DNA of 64,000 bases, taken from positions 3,613,501-3,677,500 of the forward strand of contig OU612070.1 of the NCBI GenBank assembly GCA_914767715.1. Direction: 5' to 3'. The number at the start of each line of letters is the position of its first letter. The first letter of the stretch is position 1. Shown piece by piece: positions 48,901 through 60,000 of the stretch. This DNA is from Membranipora membranacea. Taxonomy: Eukaryota; Bryozoa; Gymnolaemata; Cheilostomatida; Membraniporidae. The position numbers and the translations under genes are program-made. Below the pieces are notes generated by a model. It was given only the letters and a program-made list of their open reading frames with translations. It was not told the origin of the DNA and ran no database searches.

Positions 48901-51900
48901 GCAAAGAGTTCAAGTCTTCAGAAAGAAACCCAACTGTCAGAGTCTGAAAAACTTAGATATGACAGCTTCGCATACTTTCCTAACATGCTAATGACATGAT
49001 ATGGGGATATGCGCCATATGCGGTAGCGCTGTCTCTCACCAACCACCTCATGCAATGATAAATCATATACAATGTGAAACCCAGGACTATAGTCTTGACT
49101 TGTGCCAACTGCATCAAACTCATGACTTCCCACTAATCACATATCGATAGTGTGAATATTTGGGATAAGCAGTAGTGTTGCGGATGACCTCTTCAACTGG
49201 GTACAGACTTTTTTCCTACATCAAATTTGTCTCACGCTATCATGTTTTGAGCAGTCTAGGTCTAGTCTAGGCTGCTTTTTGTCTTGTTCTTGTTGAGATG
49301 TAGTGCTGTCGCTGACCAACTTTTAAAATGATGTGATAGAATATCTTGTTAAAATCAGACATATAGTCGTGTTTCCTGCTTACCATATTAATCACTTAAC
49401 ATTACACTTACCTAACTGATTGTGAAGAAAATTGCAGGTATGCTGCTCCGCTGCCGCTGACATGATTGCTACAGCCGGGTACACTCTCAGTTTTGGATTC
49501 AGCGCATTGTTCTACCCTAGATATACCCTTGTTTTAAATTCGTAACATTTGCACTTATTATTAGCGATTTGAGAAAAAATGTGATATGCTGCCGCACTGC
49601 TGATCTTCCGCTGACATGATTGACCAAGTTTGGTCCATTTGCCTGCATTCCGAGTGGCTCCCGATCCACTGGTCACGCCACAGCGTGACCAGTGGATCGG
49701 GAGCAACAGGCATGCAGGCAATTGGATCAAACTTGTTCTAGGTTACACCCTTATTTCTTTATATTTAGCATGTTGTTATACCCTTGAAACACCTTTTATT
49801 TAAACTCTTAATATTTCACTCATTAAAAGCAATTTTTAGAAGAAATGAGGATATGCTGCCGAAAAATGATCGCAACAACTGGGTACACCCTTAATTTTGG
49901 ATTCAGCACTTTGTTCCACTCTAGAAACACCTTTCATTGAATTCTTAACATTTCAATTATTATATGCAATTTTGAGAAATATTGCGGATATGCTGCCGCA
50001 AGACAGTATCATACTAACCTCATAAAGATCTGACAGTATACTTATTGAAAATTTTAAATTTGTCCTGATCTAACACGAGCAGACTTCTGCAAGTTTACTT
50101 GGTAAATCAATCGGCAAGTCAACAAAATCCCCACAATGCAGTTTCAACCTGGAATTCCCTGAAGATTAGATGAGTAAGATTACACAGAATAGGAGTTATG
50201 TCCCCACACATATAATGCAAAAACAAAACACCTTTTAATTTCTAAATATGACCACTACAACTGGGTACACCCGGTGAATTTTACAGAAGAAACATCCATG
50301 AAGTATAATAGCAATCAGTTTCCTGCCATCAAAAATTGTCCGTGCCATTATTTTATAGAAAAGTTACAGCTAGGCTGCTTCTGGCCTATTGATGTGTCAG
50401 GTATATACAGTACTTTGATGTTTTAGGTATATACAGTACATCGATGTTTCAGGTATATACAGTACATTGACATATCAGGTATATACAGTACCTTGATGCT
50501 CATCTATGGAGAAGAATGTCATCTGTCTGGTAGGACTGAGTAGAGGCATCTTAGCTTCCTGTGAGGCGTCTATACCAGAATCTGAGAACATCTCTGACGC
50601 TTCTCTCTTCTGAGCGAATAATACAGTCTTCTTATTACTGTGTCTGCTGTGACGTCGACCTTTACCACCTCCCACCTTATCACTGTGCGCTGAATGTGCT
50701 GTGAACAGAGAATAGATATCAGTGCCTATACCACTAAAAAAGACTAATGATGTGCCGACCACCGGAAAATGATGAGAAAAGAATATCTCTGTTCAAATTG
50801 AATGTATAGTTAGGAAGAGCGGATCTGTTGATAGCACATGAAAAATGTTGATCATGAATTGAGTTGCATAACCTCGATGGAAGCTGTGCTGGTTCAACAT
50901 ATTTGGTATATCTGACCTATTGGTTTTTGTTGCTGACTAATTTAAAGGGGGAAGCATAAAATACAGACCATATATAAACGAAAAAAAGATCAGATAATTA
51001 AAGGCACACTGATGACGTGATAATATACTATTGCATGTATATCTCTGATCGATGGAGAGTGAACTAATTCACTTAGCATGAATACCATCACAAGGAATTT
51101 GGTGTGATGACCCGAGCTCAATTTTAGTATTTAGGGGCGGGTACATATAAGGTACTCATACTAAATTGACTCTAACAATCAAAGAAACACATGATAATAG
51201 TGTAGTCTTGATGTCAGTGTGAATTAAAGGCTCACCCTCTGCAGCTAGCCTGGGAGGTAGACTGAGAGCTCGACTACAGGGCTGGTCCATTCTATCCCCG
51301 TATCTCTCTGTGGAATCACCGCTCCATTCCTCATCATAATCATCCTCATTAGCTGAGTTATCTGTAATGCATGTAGTATCATCTATTAGATGAATGATAC
51401 TAAATAATACATTCGGAATACCTACGTCCCTACTTCCTGTTCAACTGAACAGAAATATATCATTTGTATAATAATTTCTAGTTGGCAAGCTGATGGTGAT
51501 GCCTGTCTGAAGGTTGAATACAGACAAAAACTTGATCAAAACTCTCCTGAGTTATGATTATTGTGACTGTGAGTCTGTAATCTGACCGCATATTAACTAT
51601 CATCTCACATTACCTCACTCAAGGCAAGACAAGGTGGTGCTTCTGCTTACGACCTTGAGACACCTCATCAAGGTCATCATCAAACAGACTTGTATTTTCT
51701 GAATGTGAAAGCAGCTTGTTTTCCAAACGGTGGCAAATTTTACATAAAAACATATACCTGCAGAGTTACTGAGCGAGGAGACATAACTCTCAGTCTGACG
51801 ACTATAGCCTCTGATCTGTGATGAGCGATGACTGGCACTCAGCTGGAAACGGTCCTCGAGTGTCCGCAGTAACAGCTTAAGTAGCTTCAGTTCACGGAAC

Positions 51901-53815
51901 AAGGTGGTCCTGCAGAAAAAAATGATTTATAATGCCTATAATAAGTATGAATTATAACTTCTCCAGTAAGAATATGTAGTATATGGTCCAGTCCTCAGAC
52001 GAAAAGAAAATAGTTCGCTTGCTGATAACTCACGTGTACACAGAGTTTAACGACTTTGCTTGATTGACATATAATCGCCCTGACTAAAAACATATAAATT
52101 GTAGAAAATTTCAATTAATTTCTGATTAAAATAATAAGCTTTTATAAACATCTATATCCTATTGTTATTAGAATGTCTGAGGTTCAAGGAGTGTATTCTT
52201 TGCACATGATATGGCTGAGCACCAAATCAGCGCCCCGCAATACAGTAAAATCATTTACAAACATCTTGTTGTTCCAGATCTTGTGCTAGTGCGACCGATT
52301 TTGACTAGGAAGTGCCTGCTTGAGTTTTTGCAGCTCATAGCACACTGCAGGATATCACACTTCTATGATTTGTTCAGTTTTCTCACAAACTCTGTGTGTT
52401 GGTTTAGGGCACCTTGTGACCATCTTTATGGTCACACAAAATTCCTTTTTTTATTCAAAAGTAACTAACATTAATCATTACTTACTCTAAGAAGAAAGGA
52501 AGTCTGTTATTTTTACACCACTCTAGCATTTCCTCCCGTTCCTCATCTGACACACCGTATCGTTTACCACTCCTAGAGCCAAGTGGAGATCGTGACATGG
52601 CTGACATTGGAGGATGAGGTGTCGTCCCTACATTATGTGGCGTTGCCACCTCCTGAAATGAGCCTATTAACCTGTCATATTCTAGTGGCTCAGCAAACGC
52701 CTGTAAAAAAGGTCAAGAGCAGGATGAATTATTTCATACATTTTGTATAGCCTTAACTTGTCCTTTTGCCCTCTTGTCATCTAACAACCAGACGATACAG
52801 AACCTCTCATCCCACCCCCCCCCCATTATCACAGAGTTTCATTTAGTGCATTCATACAATACTGATGTCAATACAAACTGTCGGTCTGGGGGGTCTTTCA
52901 ATTAGAAAGAGCAAAGCTATACTAAAGCAAGTTAACACTATTACATCGCTCAAAATTATCGCTCACTTGGTCTTTAAATTAGATAAATTCACTCCCAAAT
53001 TGCTCACTCAGAATGTATATAGTTCACTTATTGACTGAGCGGTTTTGCAAGCAAGAGCCTTGCAGGTATCGCTCACTCAATGAGTGAGCAATCAGAATGC
53101 GATTTTTGGCTGTTTTTAATTGAAAGACCCCCTGAATGTGAGTGAAATGGATAACCTCTCTTCTATAAAAAGTTTGTAGCAAAGTAATGATGAAACTCAC
53201 CGGTAACTGTAGGAATGCATTGAAGTAATCCAGAAATAGGTCATCATAAGACAACAAGTCTTCCAGACTGTCTTCTGTTAAATCTACAGCTGCAATATAA
53301 ATATACTTTCCTCATACAACACAATGCACTGAGATATAAGAATAATTCTCTCCCTGCAAAATGCTTGCAGGTTGGTATCTTGCCAATCTGATAATTTGTT
53401 ATGAGAATTTTCCCCAAATGACAATAAATACCAAAAATACTGTAGATAACTAACAACGCCAAACACATGACATTTTCAGGCAACAAGATTATTATTACAG
53501 AAGCTAAAAATACTAACGGTCAAACTGTTGCAGCATGATGATTTAAATGAAACATAGCTACTGTTACAAAGGTCTCAACACCAATCACAAGAAATACACT
53601 GTAGCATTACAACACATCAAGGAACAAGAGCGCAAACTTCAAAAAATCAAAGCAGCAATTTAACTCAAGCTTTATTGAAAGTCTATTGTGTCAAGTAATA
53701 GCAAGATTATAATAATTACAGAAATTCAATAGTTTAAAAGTAGGCTTAAAAATAGATGACTAATTTTGAGCAATTAGTATTGTTATATGCTTTGTTTAGA
53801 ATTATTACCTTTCAT
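30957..53815 (-). CDS. RGS22: RGS22-like protein with multiple RGS domains (~29 coding exons)
   Basis: Coding exons in transcript order: 53815-53809, 53289-53201, 52700-52486, 52083-52034, 51909-51758, 51361-51236, 50698-50492, 47596-47536, 47316-47091, 46650-46502, 46215-46030, 45674-45435, 45039-44959, 44398-44190, 43854-43695, 42521-42414, 40846-40666, 40049-39924, 39063-38837, 38642-38510, 38131-37952, 37503-37363, 36585-36505, 34951-34795, 34584-34451, 33946-33763, 33577-33411, 32553-32515, 31109-30957. Introns obey GT-AG, and phases fit at every junction except exon 3 to 4, which is one base short. The product is about 1,390 residues; vertebrate RGS22 is slightly shorter. The N-terminus has the family's DDLFLDYFNAFLQLP segment, and at least four RGS-like helical modules follow, separated by charged linkers. 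RGS domains bind G-alpha subunits. RGS22 in mammals is mainly a testis/sperm protein; a ciliary or sperm role here is inference. The start ATG is in a 7-base coding exon; the frame is open upstream of it, so the true start could lie farther 5'. Introns 7, 13, 15 and others carry transposons. Confidence 0.88.
33763..34951 (-). other. RGS22: RGS22 C-terminal RGS module (exons 24-26)
   Basis: Residues about 1113-1270. LSFMHALQESTAHGKPTTQ, then DYFWKYLVKH, LVFYLEVQKYKEL, an acidic helix and VIQNLFDEAQFIVFKELLPY. FYLEVQKYKEL is the core RGS FxxEVxxYK motif. A short exon pair and a basic, Gln-rich tail (KTRALQLKILQQAKNRR) finish the protein. Confidence 0.87.
37592..37709. repeat. Palindromic mini-element family B, diverged copy
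   Basis: Ends ATCAAATTTGATCC on the left and ATGCAGGCAAATAGATCAAG on the right resemble the tighter palindrome at 49,622-49,740. It sits in the intron after RGS22 exon 21. Confidence 0.6.
37952..39063 (-). other. RGS22: RGS22 fourth RGS module (exons 19-21)
   Basis: Residues about 859-1038. VEFVDMVKSRPMMSMFKKYL is followed by ARDYINGVNLYHEIDVYH and, in the next exon, ASFIFKTYLDPNSKKAV. This is the RGS order: F-x2-YL, a membrane-proximal helix pair, then I-x5-Y. The upstream linker (exons 17-18) is rich in Lys, Arg and Glu and may form a coiled coil (RKLQREERRKQLMKEQ). Confidence 0.8.
43083..43591. mobile_element. TA-flanked MITE family A, copy 2 (509 bp), in an RGS22 intron
   Basis: Same GACAGTTTTCT ends and long inverted repeats as 15,952-16,457, in opposite orientation, flanked by TA (43,081-43,082 and 43,592-43,593). 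It lies between RGS22 exons 15 and 16. The central part is better preserved as a unique segment than the arms. Confidence 0.9.
43695..45039 (-). other. RGS22: RGS22 third RGS module (exons 13-15)
   Basis: Residues about 570-719. GGPFKAYLSKQHN begins helix 3, LLFWEAVTDYGY is the FWxxV core, and AWNIYNTFIAPDSPRNI is the conserved loop before DEAKLCAEDSLIQPW, close to the canonical RGS C-terminal half. Confidence 0.88.
44660..44872. mobile_element. ~215-bp MITE family C, copy 1, in an RGS22 intron
   Basis: Shared in inverted orientation with 51,005-51,225. Both copies contain CACACCAAATTCCTTG followed by a GATGGTA block. Its two ends are imperfect inverted repeats of about 45 bp (CACAC...GTATCTC). 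No coding capacity. It lies between RGS22 exons 13 and 14. Confidence 0.78.
45435..47316 (-). other. RGS22: RGS22 second RGS module (exons 9-12)
   Basis: Residues about 303-569. The module contains the RGS hallmark start LEELKAFLDGTNGMDLFNFW followed by LDCETYKD, then helices through SYQLSHTVFIRTQYDVLRRL. FNFWLDCE matches the FWxxxE core signature of RGS domains. Confidence 0.85.
48151..48263. repeat. Palindromic mini-element family B, copy
   Basis: CTGCCTGCATGCCAGTTGCT and GGGAGCAACTCCAAATGTAG are inverted counterparts around a short loop. The outer ends ATCAAATTTAATT and GACCAAACTTAG match the family at 49,622-49,740. Located in RGS22 intron 7. Confidence 0.7.
48268..48416. repeat. ~26-bp minisatellite in RGS22 intron 7, left part
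   Basis: Five to six units of GGTATATACAGTACATTGAT plus GTTTCA. The array continues at 50,389-50,497 on the other side of the foldback element, so one array was split by insertion. Its last right-hand unit covers the exon 7 splice donor. Confidence 0.88.
48417..50386. mobile_element. 1.97-kb foldback element in RGS22 intron 7
   Basis: Ends GGCCAGAAGCAGC and GCTGCTTCTGGCC with TA on each side (48,415-48,416 and 50,387-50,388). Inverted arms of about 320 bp (48,417-48,735 and 50,063-50,386) share blocks such as GTGTACCCAGTTGTAGTGGT and GGAATTCCAGGTTGAAA in diverged form. The interior has about three diverged tandem units of about 190 bp, each with a GATATGCTGCCGC motif (49,440-50,000), and a palindromic mini-element. 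No transposase. Confidence 0.85.
49622..49740. repeat. Near-perfect palindrome, mini-element family B
   Basis: Arms of about 55 bp meet around a CACAG loop: GATCCACTGGTCACGC pairs with GCGTGACCAGTGGATC. The outer parts (ACCAAGTTTGGTCC and GGATCAAACTTGT) also pair. It is nested inside a tandem unit of the foldback element. Confidence 0.9.
50389..50497. repeat. ~26-bp minisatellite, right part, abutting the exon 7 donor
   Basis: Four units with GTATATACAGTACNTTGA. On the RGS22 strand the exon 7 donor (GTACTGTATATACC) is itself one unit of the array. The exon end is at 50,492. Confidence 0.85.
51005..51225. mobile_element. ~215-bp MITE family C, copy 2, in an RGS22 intron
   Basis: Inverted relative to 44,660-44,872, with the shared CAAGGAATTTGGTGTG block and the same outer ends. 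It lies between exons 6 and 7, directly next to exon 6. Confidence 0.78.
52034..53815 (-). other. RGS22: RGS22 N-terminal module (exons 1-4)
   Basis: Residues about 1-120. Motifs in order: LTEDSLEDLLSYDDLFLDYF, then AFAEPLEYDRLIGSFQEV, a Pro/Ser-rich linker, and EEMLEWCKNNRLPFFL. This DYFNxFLxLP...RLPxFL arrangement is specific to the RGS22 N-terminus rather than to ordinary RGS proteins and gives the orthology call. Confidence 0.85.
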
Positions 53816-56800
53816 AGCGGCAGCAATTAATATGTCAGATAAGTATATCACCACTCTGAAGCAATCATGATAAATCCAACGTACAATGATCCATGTCTCA
53901 AGCTGCTGCTTATCAACAGTAATTCAGTAACTACATGAAACAAGAGATGTCTACTAACAGGATATCTGAAATAAAACTTCAATAATAAATTACAGAATGT
54001 TACAATGGCAGCAATAATCACAATTTATATACTTACAAAAAACAGAAAATTTGTTCACAGCTTTTCAGAGCAGATTTAGGGAGGGAAGAGATAGGGACAT
54101 CATCAGAACAGATGTGTGACTTGACTGGAGGATTAACTCAATAGAAACAGAACTCAGACTTATGGTTGCACATTTTATACATTTTATTTATTAACTGCGT
54201 GTGCTGCATTGTGAGAGTAGATATCATGAAACTTCAGTTCAAGACACATCTCATTATCATCCAAGCCCTAAAACTCAATCACTCATGTAGCATGGCACAA
54301 TATGTGAGATAGCCTATGCCAAAGGCTGGATGATTATCAGAAACAAATCATCTAATCATTAGAGTGTTTAAATATAAGTCTTATTTCTGGCCATCTGTAT
54401 GGACTCTTACACCAATGGAACACAGTACGTTCATAGGCCGTTGCCTAACTAGTTCTGCAACTCTTTGTAAGCAGAACCGGATTTCCCCTATTTCAAAACC
54501 CCTAGGGAGGAGGATGGGTAAGTCTTCTAGTCAAAAGGATAATACCTGGACCAATAGAAAGTACTCCCTATGAATAATATCAAATGAAATGATATTCTCG
54601 TCTTGGCATGCATGTGTACTCATTGGTGCAACTCCAGTGATTGTTGCATTTAGTGTTTGTAAGTGAATAACTAATCTCTATATGTATGGAAACTAGGATT
54701 ACAGAAACTTACACAGTTCTGAATGGGCTTCAGGAACGGCGGATGAGATGAGATCGGTAAAATGTGGCAAAAGTGGCAAAAGTGGCAAAAGTGGCGGTCA
54801 CATATGAAATCGCAGCAATGTGTGGTTGCAGCATGAAGCATGTCACACGACACTCGAGGCGTATTATGTGGTCTTTTCCATGTCAAAGAGCATAAATAGC
54901 ATACCATGTCACTGCTCTGCTGTTTGGGTTGTGAGGCGTGTGTAGTGGATATGAGCATTGTAATGCATTTAGAACCTAGATTATGTCTTGGCACTCAACA
55001 TGAGCTTTACCGAACCATACCAAACTTTTCATGAAGTTGCTGTTTCTTTGCAGAATAGGACTTGTTATGTAATGAGTGCAAAGTTAAAAACAATTGAATC
55101 AGGTTTTGGATGTTAGTCCCCAGCTCCTTAAATAGGCATAGATGCTTGTTTGCTGTGTTGTGCAGGCAACAGTTCCCATTGAAGTGTCTCTTGCATATTT
55201 GGGGTTGCTAACGCATAAGCAATGAAGCCTTTATGCTGATCTTCGTCAATTGTTGAGGTAAGAATTTCAGGAACATTGTCCTAGGAGCTGATGCGTAGAC
55301 AAGTTCATGTTGAAAGTTTTAGGATTGAGGAGGGACGGGACATTCTATGAAGCCTAGAGTGGCAGAGGGTTTGGTTCTCATGTTTTCTATCCATTCATTT
55401 CACTTGAGATCATTTTGGATGTAAATACTGGGGTATATTTGATATTTTCAACTTGTGGTGTGAGTTCCTGTTGGAGGATGTAATGTGGGATGGGGTTTTG
55501 ATCTTTTTCTGACCCAAACAAATCAATTGACATTTTGCTGGGTGAAGATTAAGTGTCACAAGCAAAAAGGAGACCTAGCAATTCACTTGGTTGGCAGGTC
55601 TTTGATGTATAGTAGGCCTACAGCACAGGTCCAATGATCGATTCATGCAGTGCGCAAGGTCATATGGTAGGATTCGGAAGTTATTCCAAAGATTGGAATG
55701 TGGCGGTCCAGATATAATGATTTGGTCGAAAATACAAATAGCCCTCATATTTAAGAACATTTATGCTCATCGTTATTTTTACCTTGTCAAAGACATCACC
55801 GAATCCAAACAAACATGCACCACTTTTCTCCCAGCGTCAAGCTCCTTGAGATGGCACAGTAGGGCTCTACCAACTGATTCATACAGTGACAGGCCTTCTG
55901 CAGTTTGTACAAGTCCAGTGTTTGAGTGCCCGATGGGCGAGGCCACTAGGGCACTCTTGTACCAATTGACTTGCACAAACCGTACATCAGGCCTGTGATC
56001 TAGCCGTGATCACAACAGGTAGCCTGGGGAGGCCAGACTATTACATGTGATCACATCTGAGTATTTGGGAGCTTCAAAAGTACATATTGATGATCATCAT
56101 AACTTGTTAGTACCACAAACATTCCCATCAATTCAAATATATGCCTATTACTGTTTTTTTTTTCACCAAGGAATAGATAGATAGTACTTATGTAATACAA
56201 TTAGAATTACTAAATTAGTTACACTACTAACTAATAGATATAAGAGTAGAGATGTAGGCTTAGTAATAAACTGCTTCATTTATTAGGACAGCTATCTATC
56301 CAGGATATATACATCTACCATAACTTGGTTGCTCATGAGATTGGAACTGGGTAAGCATAGCACATGTGCACATTAGTCAAGCTCACATGCTCAAGCTGTT
56401 AATAGATGAAAGTGGAAATAAACACAAATAATCCATCCATAACAGGAAAAAAAATTAAAATTTAGCAACATGGTTACCAAGGTAAATAGATCACAGTCTA
56501 TTGACTTGATAAAAACCGGGTTCTCAGCAGCCCTCCGTACTTGGTGACAGGAATTCAGAATATTGTTGGCAAATTTGTTTTAGAAAAGGAGACCGGATTA
56601 ACACTCACTCAGTGAACTCTTCATATTATTTCACATTATAACAATATACACATCATCCTAAGTCCCAAAAGAGATCATATGACTTGATTTGGCAAATTTA
56701 GTTTCAACATTATTTATTGTTTTCTTCTTTTTTTTAACCCTAAATATATTGCACTCAATAACTATCTAAAAGGTTGACATCTGAACTCTCCTCTATTCCA

Positions 56801-57039
56801 TCATATCACTAAAAAGCAGAGATTCATTCAAGCTCTGATATCAATATTACAGAACCCATTTCTTGAGTTTAGACAGTCAGTGACTCACAGTCACTCCACT
56901 ACTAACTAGACTTCTTACTCATTACGTTACTGGACTGGTGACAGCCCCCTAGAAGAAGCTCTACCGGACAGACTGAGTCTGATCATCTTCATAGTCATTG
57001 CAAGGGTACACTGCTGTTCTGACATCAGTGGCACTCACT
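53816..57039. other. Divergent spacer between RGS22-like and syntaxin-6 genes
   Basis: Contains the start regions of both genes, with no coding exon I can support. A 10-bp unit (GTGGCAAAA plus one base) repeats three times at about 54,763-54,795. Minus-strand fragments between 55,000 and 56,000 have a faint LINE-like look (for example PAKCQLICLG) but are too decayed to call. Confidence 0.4.
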
Positions 57040-60000
57040 ATGTCAAGGGAAGATCCATATTTTGTTGTCAAAGAGTGAGTATCAGTATGGTATGATAGTG
57101 TTATATATACTATACTGTTCTATTCTATTGTTACTTGTATAGCTATAGGCCTAGGACATACTAGATCAGCTTGCTATATTACATGTTCATGATAACAAAT
57201 ATCCTATCCTAGGCCTATGATATATAAAGGGCCCAAAAGTACAGAAGAGCAGATATTTTATATTAGTATACTCTTGATGGAGGATTGTTTTGGAACAAAA
57301 TGGATCGTGTTGGCTTGCTTTATATAAGCAGGGCTCTCAACCGGGGAGGATCCAAAGCTTGAGTTTTGCCGATACTGTGTTGCAGGTGGCATTTCAAAGG
57401 CGTGAAACGCCCTGTGCACTAACAACTTAAATAGTCTTAGGGCTCTGTTAGCCTCCTCAATTGGTCCGGCCGCCAAAGCCTAGAGAACAATTTAGGCCTC
57501 TGCATAGCCTATGAACGATACCGGTTATTTAGAGTTGTTAGCAGATCATTGATATAGAATCACTGTAAGATTCATCCTGGTTAGTGTATTTCATATATCA
57601 CATCATAAAATTGTTTCTTTATAATCGTACAACTAGGCCACACCGAGAGGAATTCTCCAACTTCGATGAACATGAGGCAAAGTCTGAGTTTTTAACTAGT
57701 ATTCTAAAATCGCCTGAGTTGAACCCAAAAACCTGAGTAACTCGGGCTAAATCTGAGTGGTGGAGAGCCCTGGATATAAGTTGCCTGGGAAAATTTAGAA
57801 CACAGCAGTCTCATGATATAATGATTGCCAAGTACATTCCTCTTGTACCAGTATACTGTGTACTTTATAGTGATGTGACAGAGTCCCTAGACAAAGCCGA
57901 GGTAGCATTACAAACTTTTGAGTCAAAGAAGCAGCAGAACGCACCAGAAGCTATCATAACAGAATTAGGAAGAGCGCTACGTAATTCACTTCGGAGTATA
58001 GAATGGGATGTTGAAGACTTGCAGGTAAGTCAGTATGTTAGGCTTTAATCCAACAGGAATCAATTCGATCAAGTCAGCAGCTAACTGACTTCTGAGGGAA
58101 AATTTTCTCAAGTCAAAGCCGTAGAGGCTGGTGCTGGTGACTATGTTGTTTGAGTGAAATACTGAGGTAAGCCTCCTTACATAATTCAGACTGTAACATG
58201 AGATGAACAGTTTTGTTATCATCATTCTTGTTATTATTGTAGGAAACTGTTGGTATAGTGGAGAAAGCGCCTCACAAATTTAATCTCACTTCAGCTGATG
58301 TTGCGGAAAGACGGGACTTTATCTCTAGTGTAAAACAGAGATTGTCTCATGTCAAAAATCAGTTTGAAACCAACACCAACCCGAATGCTGCCTCAAAAAA
58401 ATCAAACAGAGAAAAACAGGTAAACACCACAATTTACAATAATTTATATATATACGCAACAGATCAGTTCTCATTTTCTATCTGGCTCTATAAATAACTG
58501 AAAATATTTGTGCATCATTTTTTATCCAGTGAAGGTCTTTTTATTGTCATGCGGAAAATGACTTTTTCAAAAACACATGTTTAATGTACCTGCAAAAGCG
58601 CCATGTGGGTAAATTATAGCTCTAACGCATGTAATTACACTGATATGCTTGTTTTACACAGTCATTATTATCCGGAGGACAGAGTAGTCAGTATGCCTCG
58701 GGACAATCTACCCGACAACCAAACTCATCACACGACTCGGCCACTAATTCTAACTCACAGTTCATAGAAGAGACAAAACAGCAACAACAGGTGAGATTTG
58801 GTTTATTTCATTCAGTCATCATCAAAGACAATGGTATCGAATGCAATGCGATGGTATGGCATGTGTGATGAAAAAATCAACTAAAAAATTATTACTTGTA
58901 TATCAGTCTGTTGTCATGGTAAGTCATGAAAAAGTTAACAAGCTCTTACGGCGTGGGAGATGTAATTATATCAGTTCGATGACTCAGACGGAGGATGCCT
59001 CAGACCTATTTGGTCAGGTTGCGTCAGCGGCCTTCAGCTTCATGCATATTGCCAAGCTCATCATCATGTTTTGATGACTCGATCATAATGTGTTTCTCTG
59101 AGGTTGATAAGTGCCGGCTTATCAGTTGTTCTTGAACGCTTCGGTTGTTATACAATGAAAAGACCAAAATTATTACAATCACTTCCACCAGATGTCATAT
59201 CAACAGGATGATCATCTTATTGTGCCTGATGACAGACTCATCAGTGACAAACCAGTTGTCTGGTAATCATAATATAATTGTAAATATATGATAGTGTTCT
59301 CTAAGATAAATTACCGATACTATTGGTAGAAGTAATTGCTATTTGATATTTTGATGTCAATGTCCTGACTTCTCTTAGTGGATGACAATTCACTCTGCAG
59401 GGGGGAAGTAGTTATATTTGCATTAGCAGTTGGTTATCAATAAAAATATATCCAAAAAATAAAAAATGTGACATCTAGAGAAATTAATATATATAACAGT
59501 TACTTATTATTATTGGAGTAGGAGGTAGCTCAGTTGGTTAGAGCGCCATCCCTTCAGCATGCAAATGTTGAAGGTCGCGGGTTCGAATCCCACTGAAGTC
59601 TACTGACTGCTGGGGTTTGGTTGGACCCCCAGGTGTGCTCCGACCTGCCTGCAAACTGAGAGCAAATGGGCGCACATATTGCAGCCTAGCCCCCTAAGGC
59701 AACTAGTATTTCGCCGCCCATGCTTCGGGATGTGGCGTGTGATATGTCATCTGATTTTAATCAACCTTTTAATCAACCATTCAATAATTTACTATAGACA
59801 GGACTTAAGTCACAAGCAGTAAATTCAGTAAGGTTCAACTAGTCATTTCATATGCTTCCTGTGAACTGCACTCCATAGTTACACTGTGAAATATTAACAG
59901 CATACAAAATAGTCACATCAAACATTGGTCATTGGTCACATCAGTGAAACCAACAATGGTATGTGACCAGCAGATTATGATTATAACATACCAGCGTTTA

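Noticed and set aside
52211-52468. 85-codon plus frame between RGS22 exons 3 and 4
   Set aside because: It lies antisense in an intron, has no family resemblance and no splice partners.
55645-55998. 117-codon plus frame and opposing minus frames upstream of syntaxin-6
   Set aside because: No recognisable domain; the opposing strand looks faintly like a decayed LINE, but no catalytic motif is visible.
59517-59602. Functional tRNA gene
   Set aside because: Box A and B are good but the acceptor ends do not pair and the T stem has a mismatch; the sequence continues as a repeat body.
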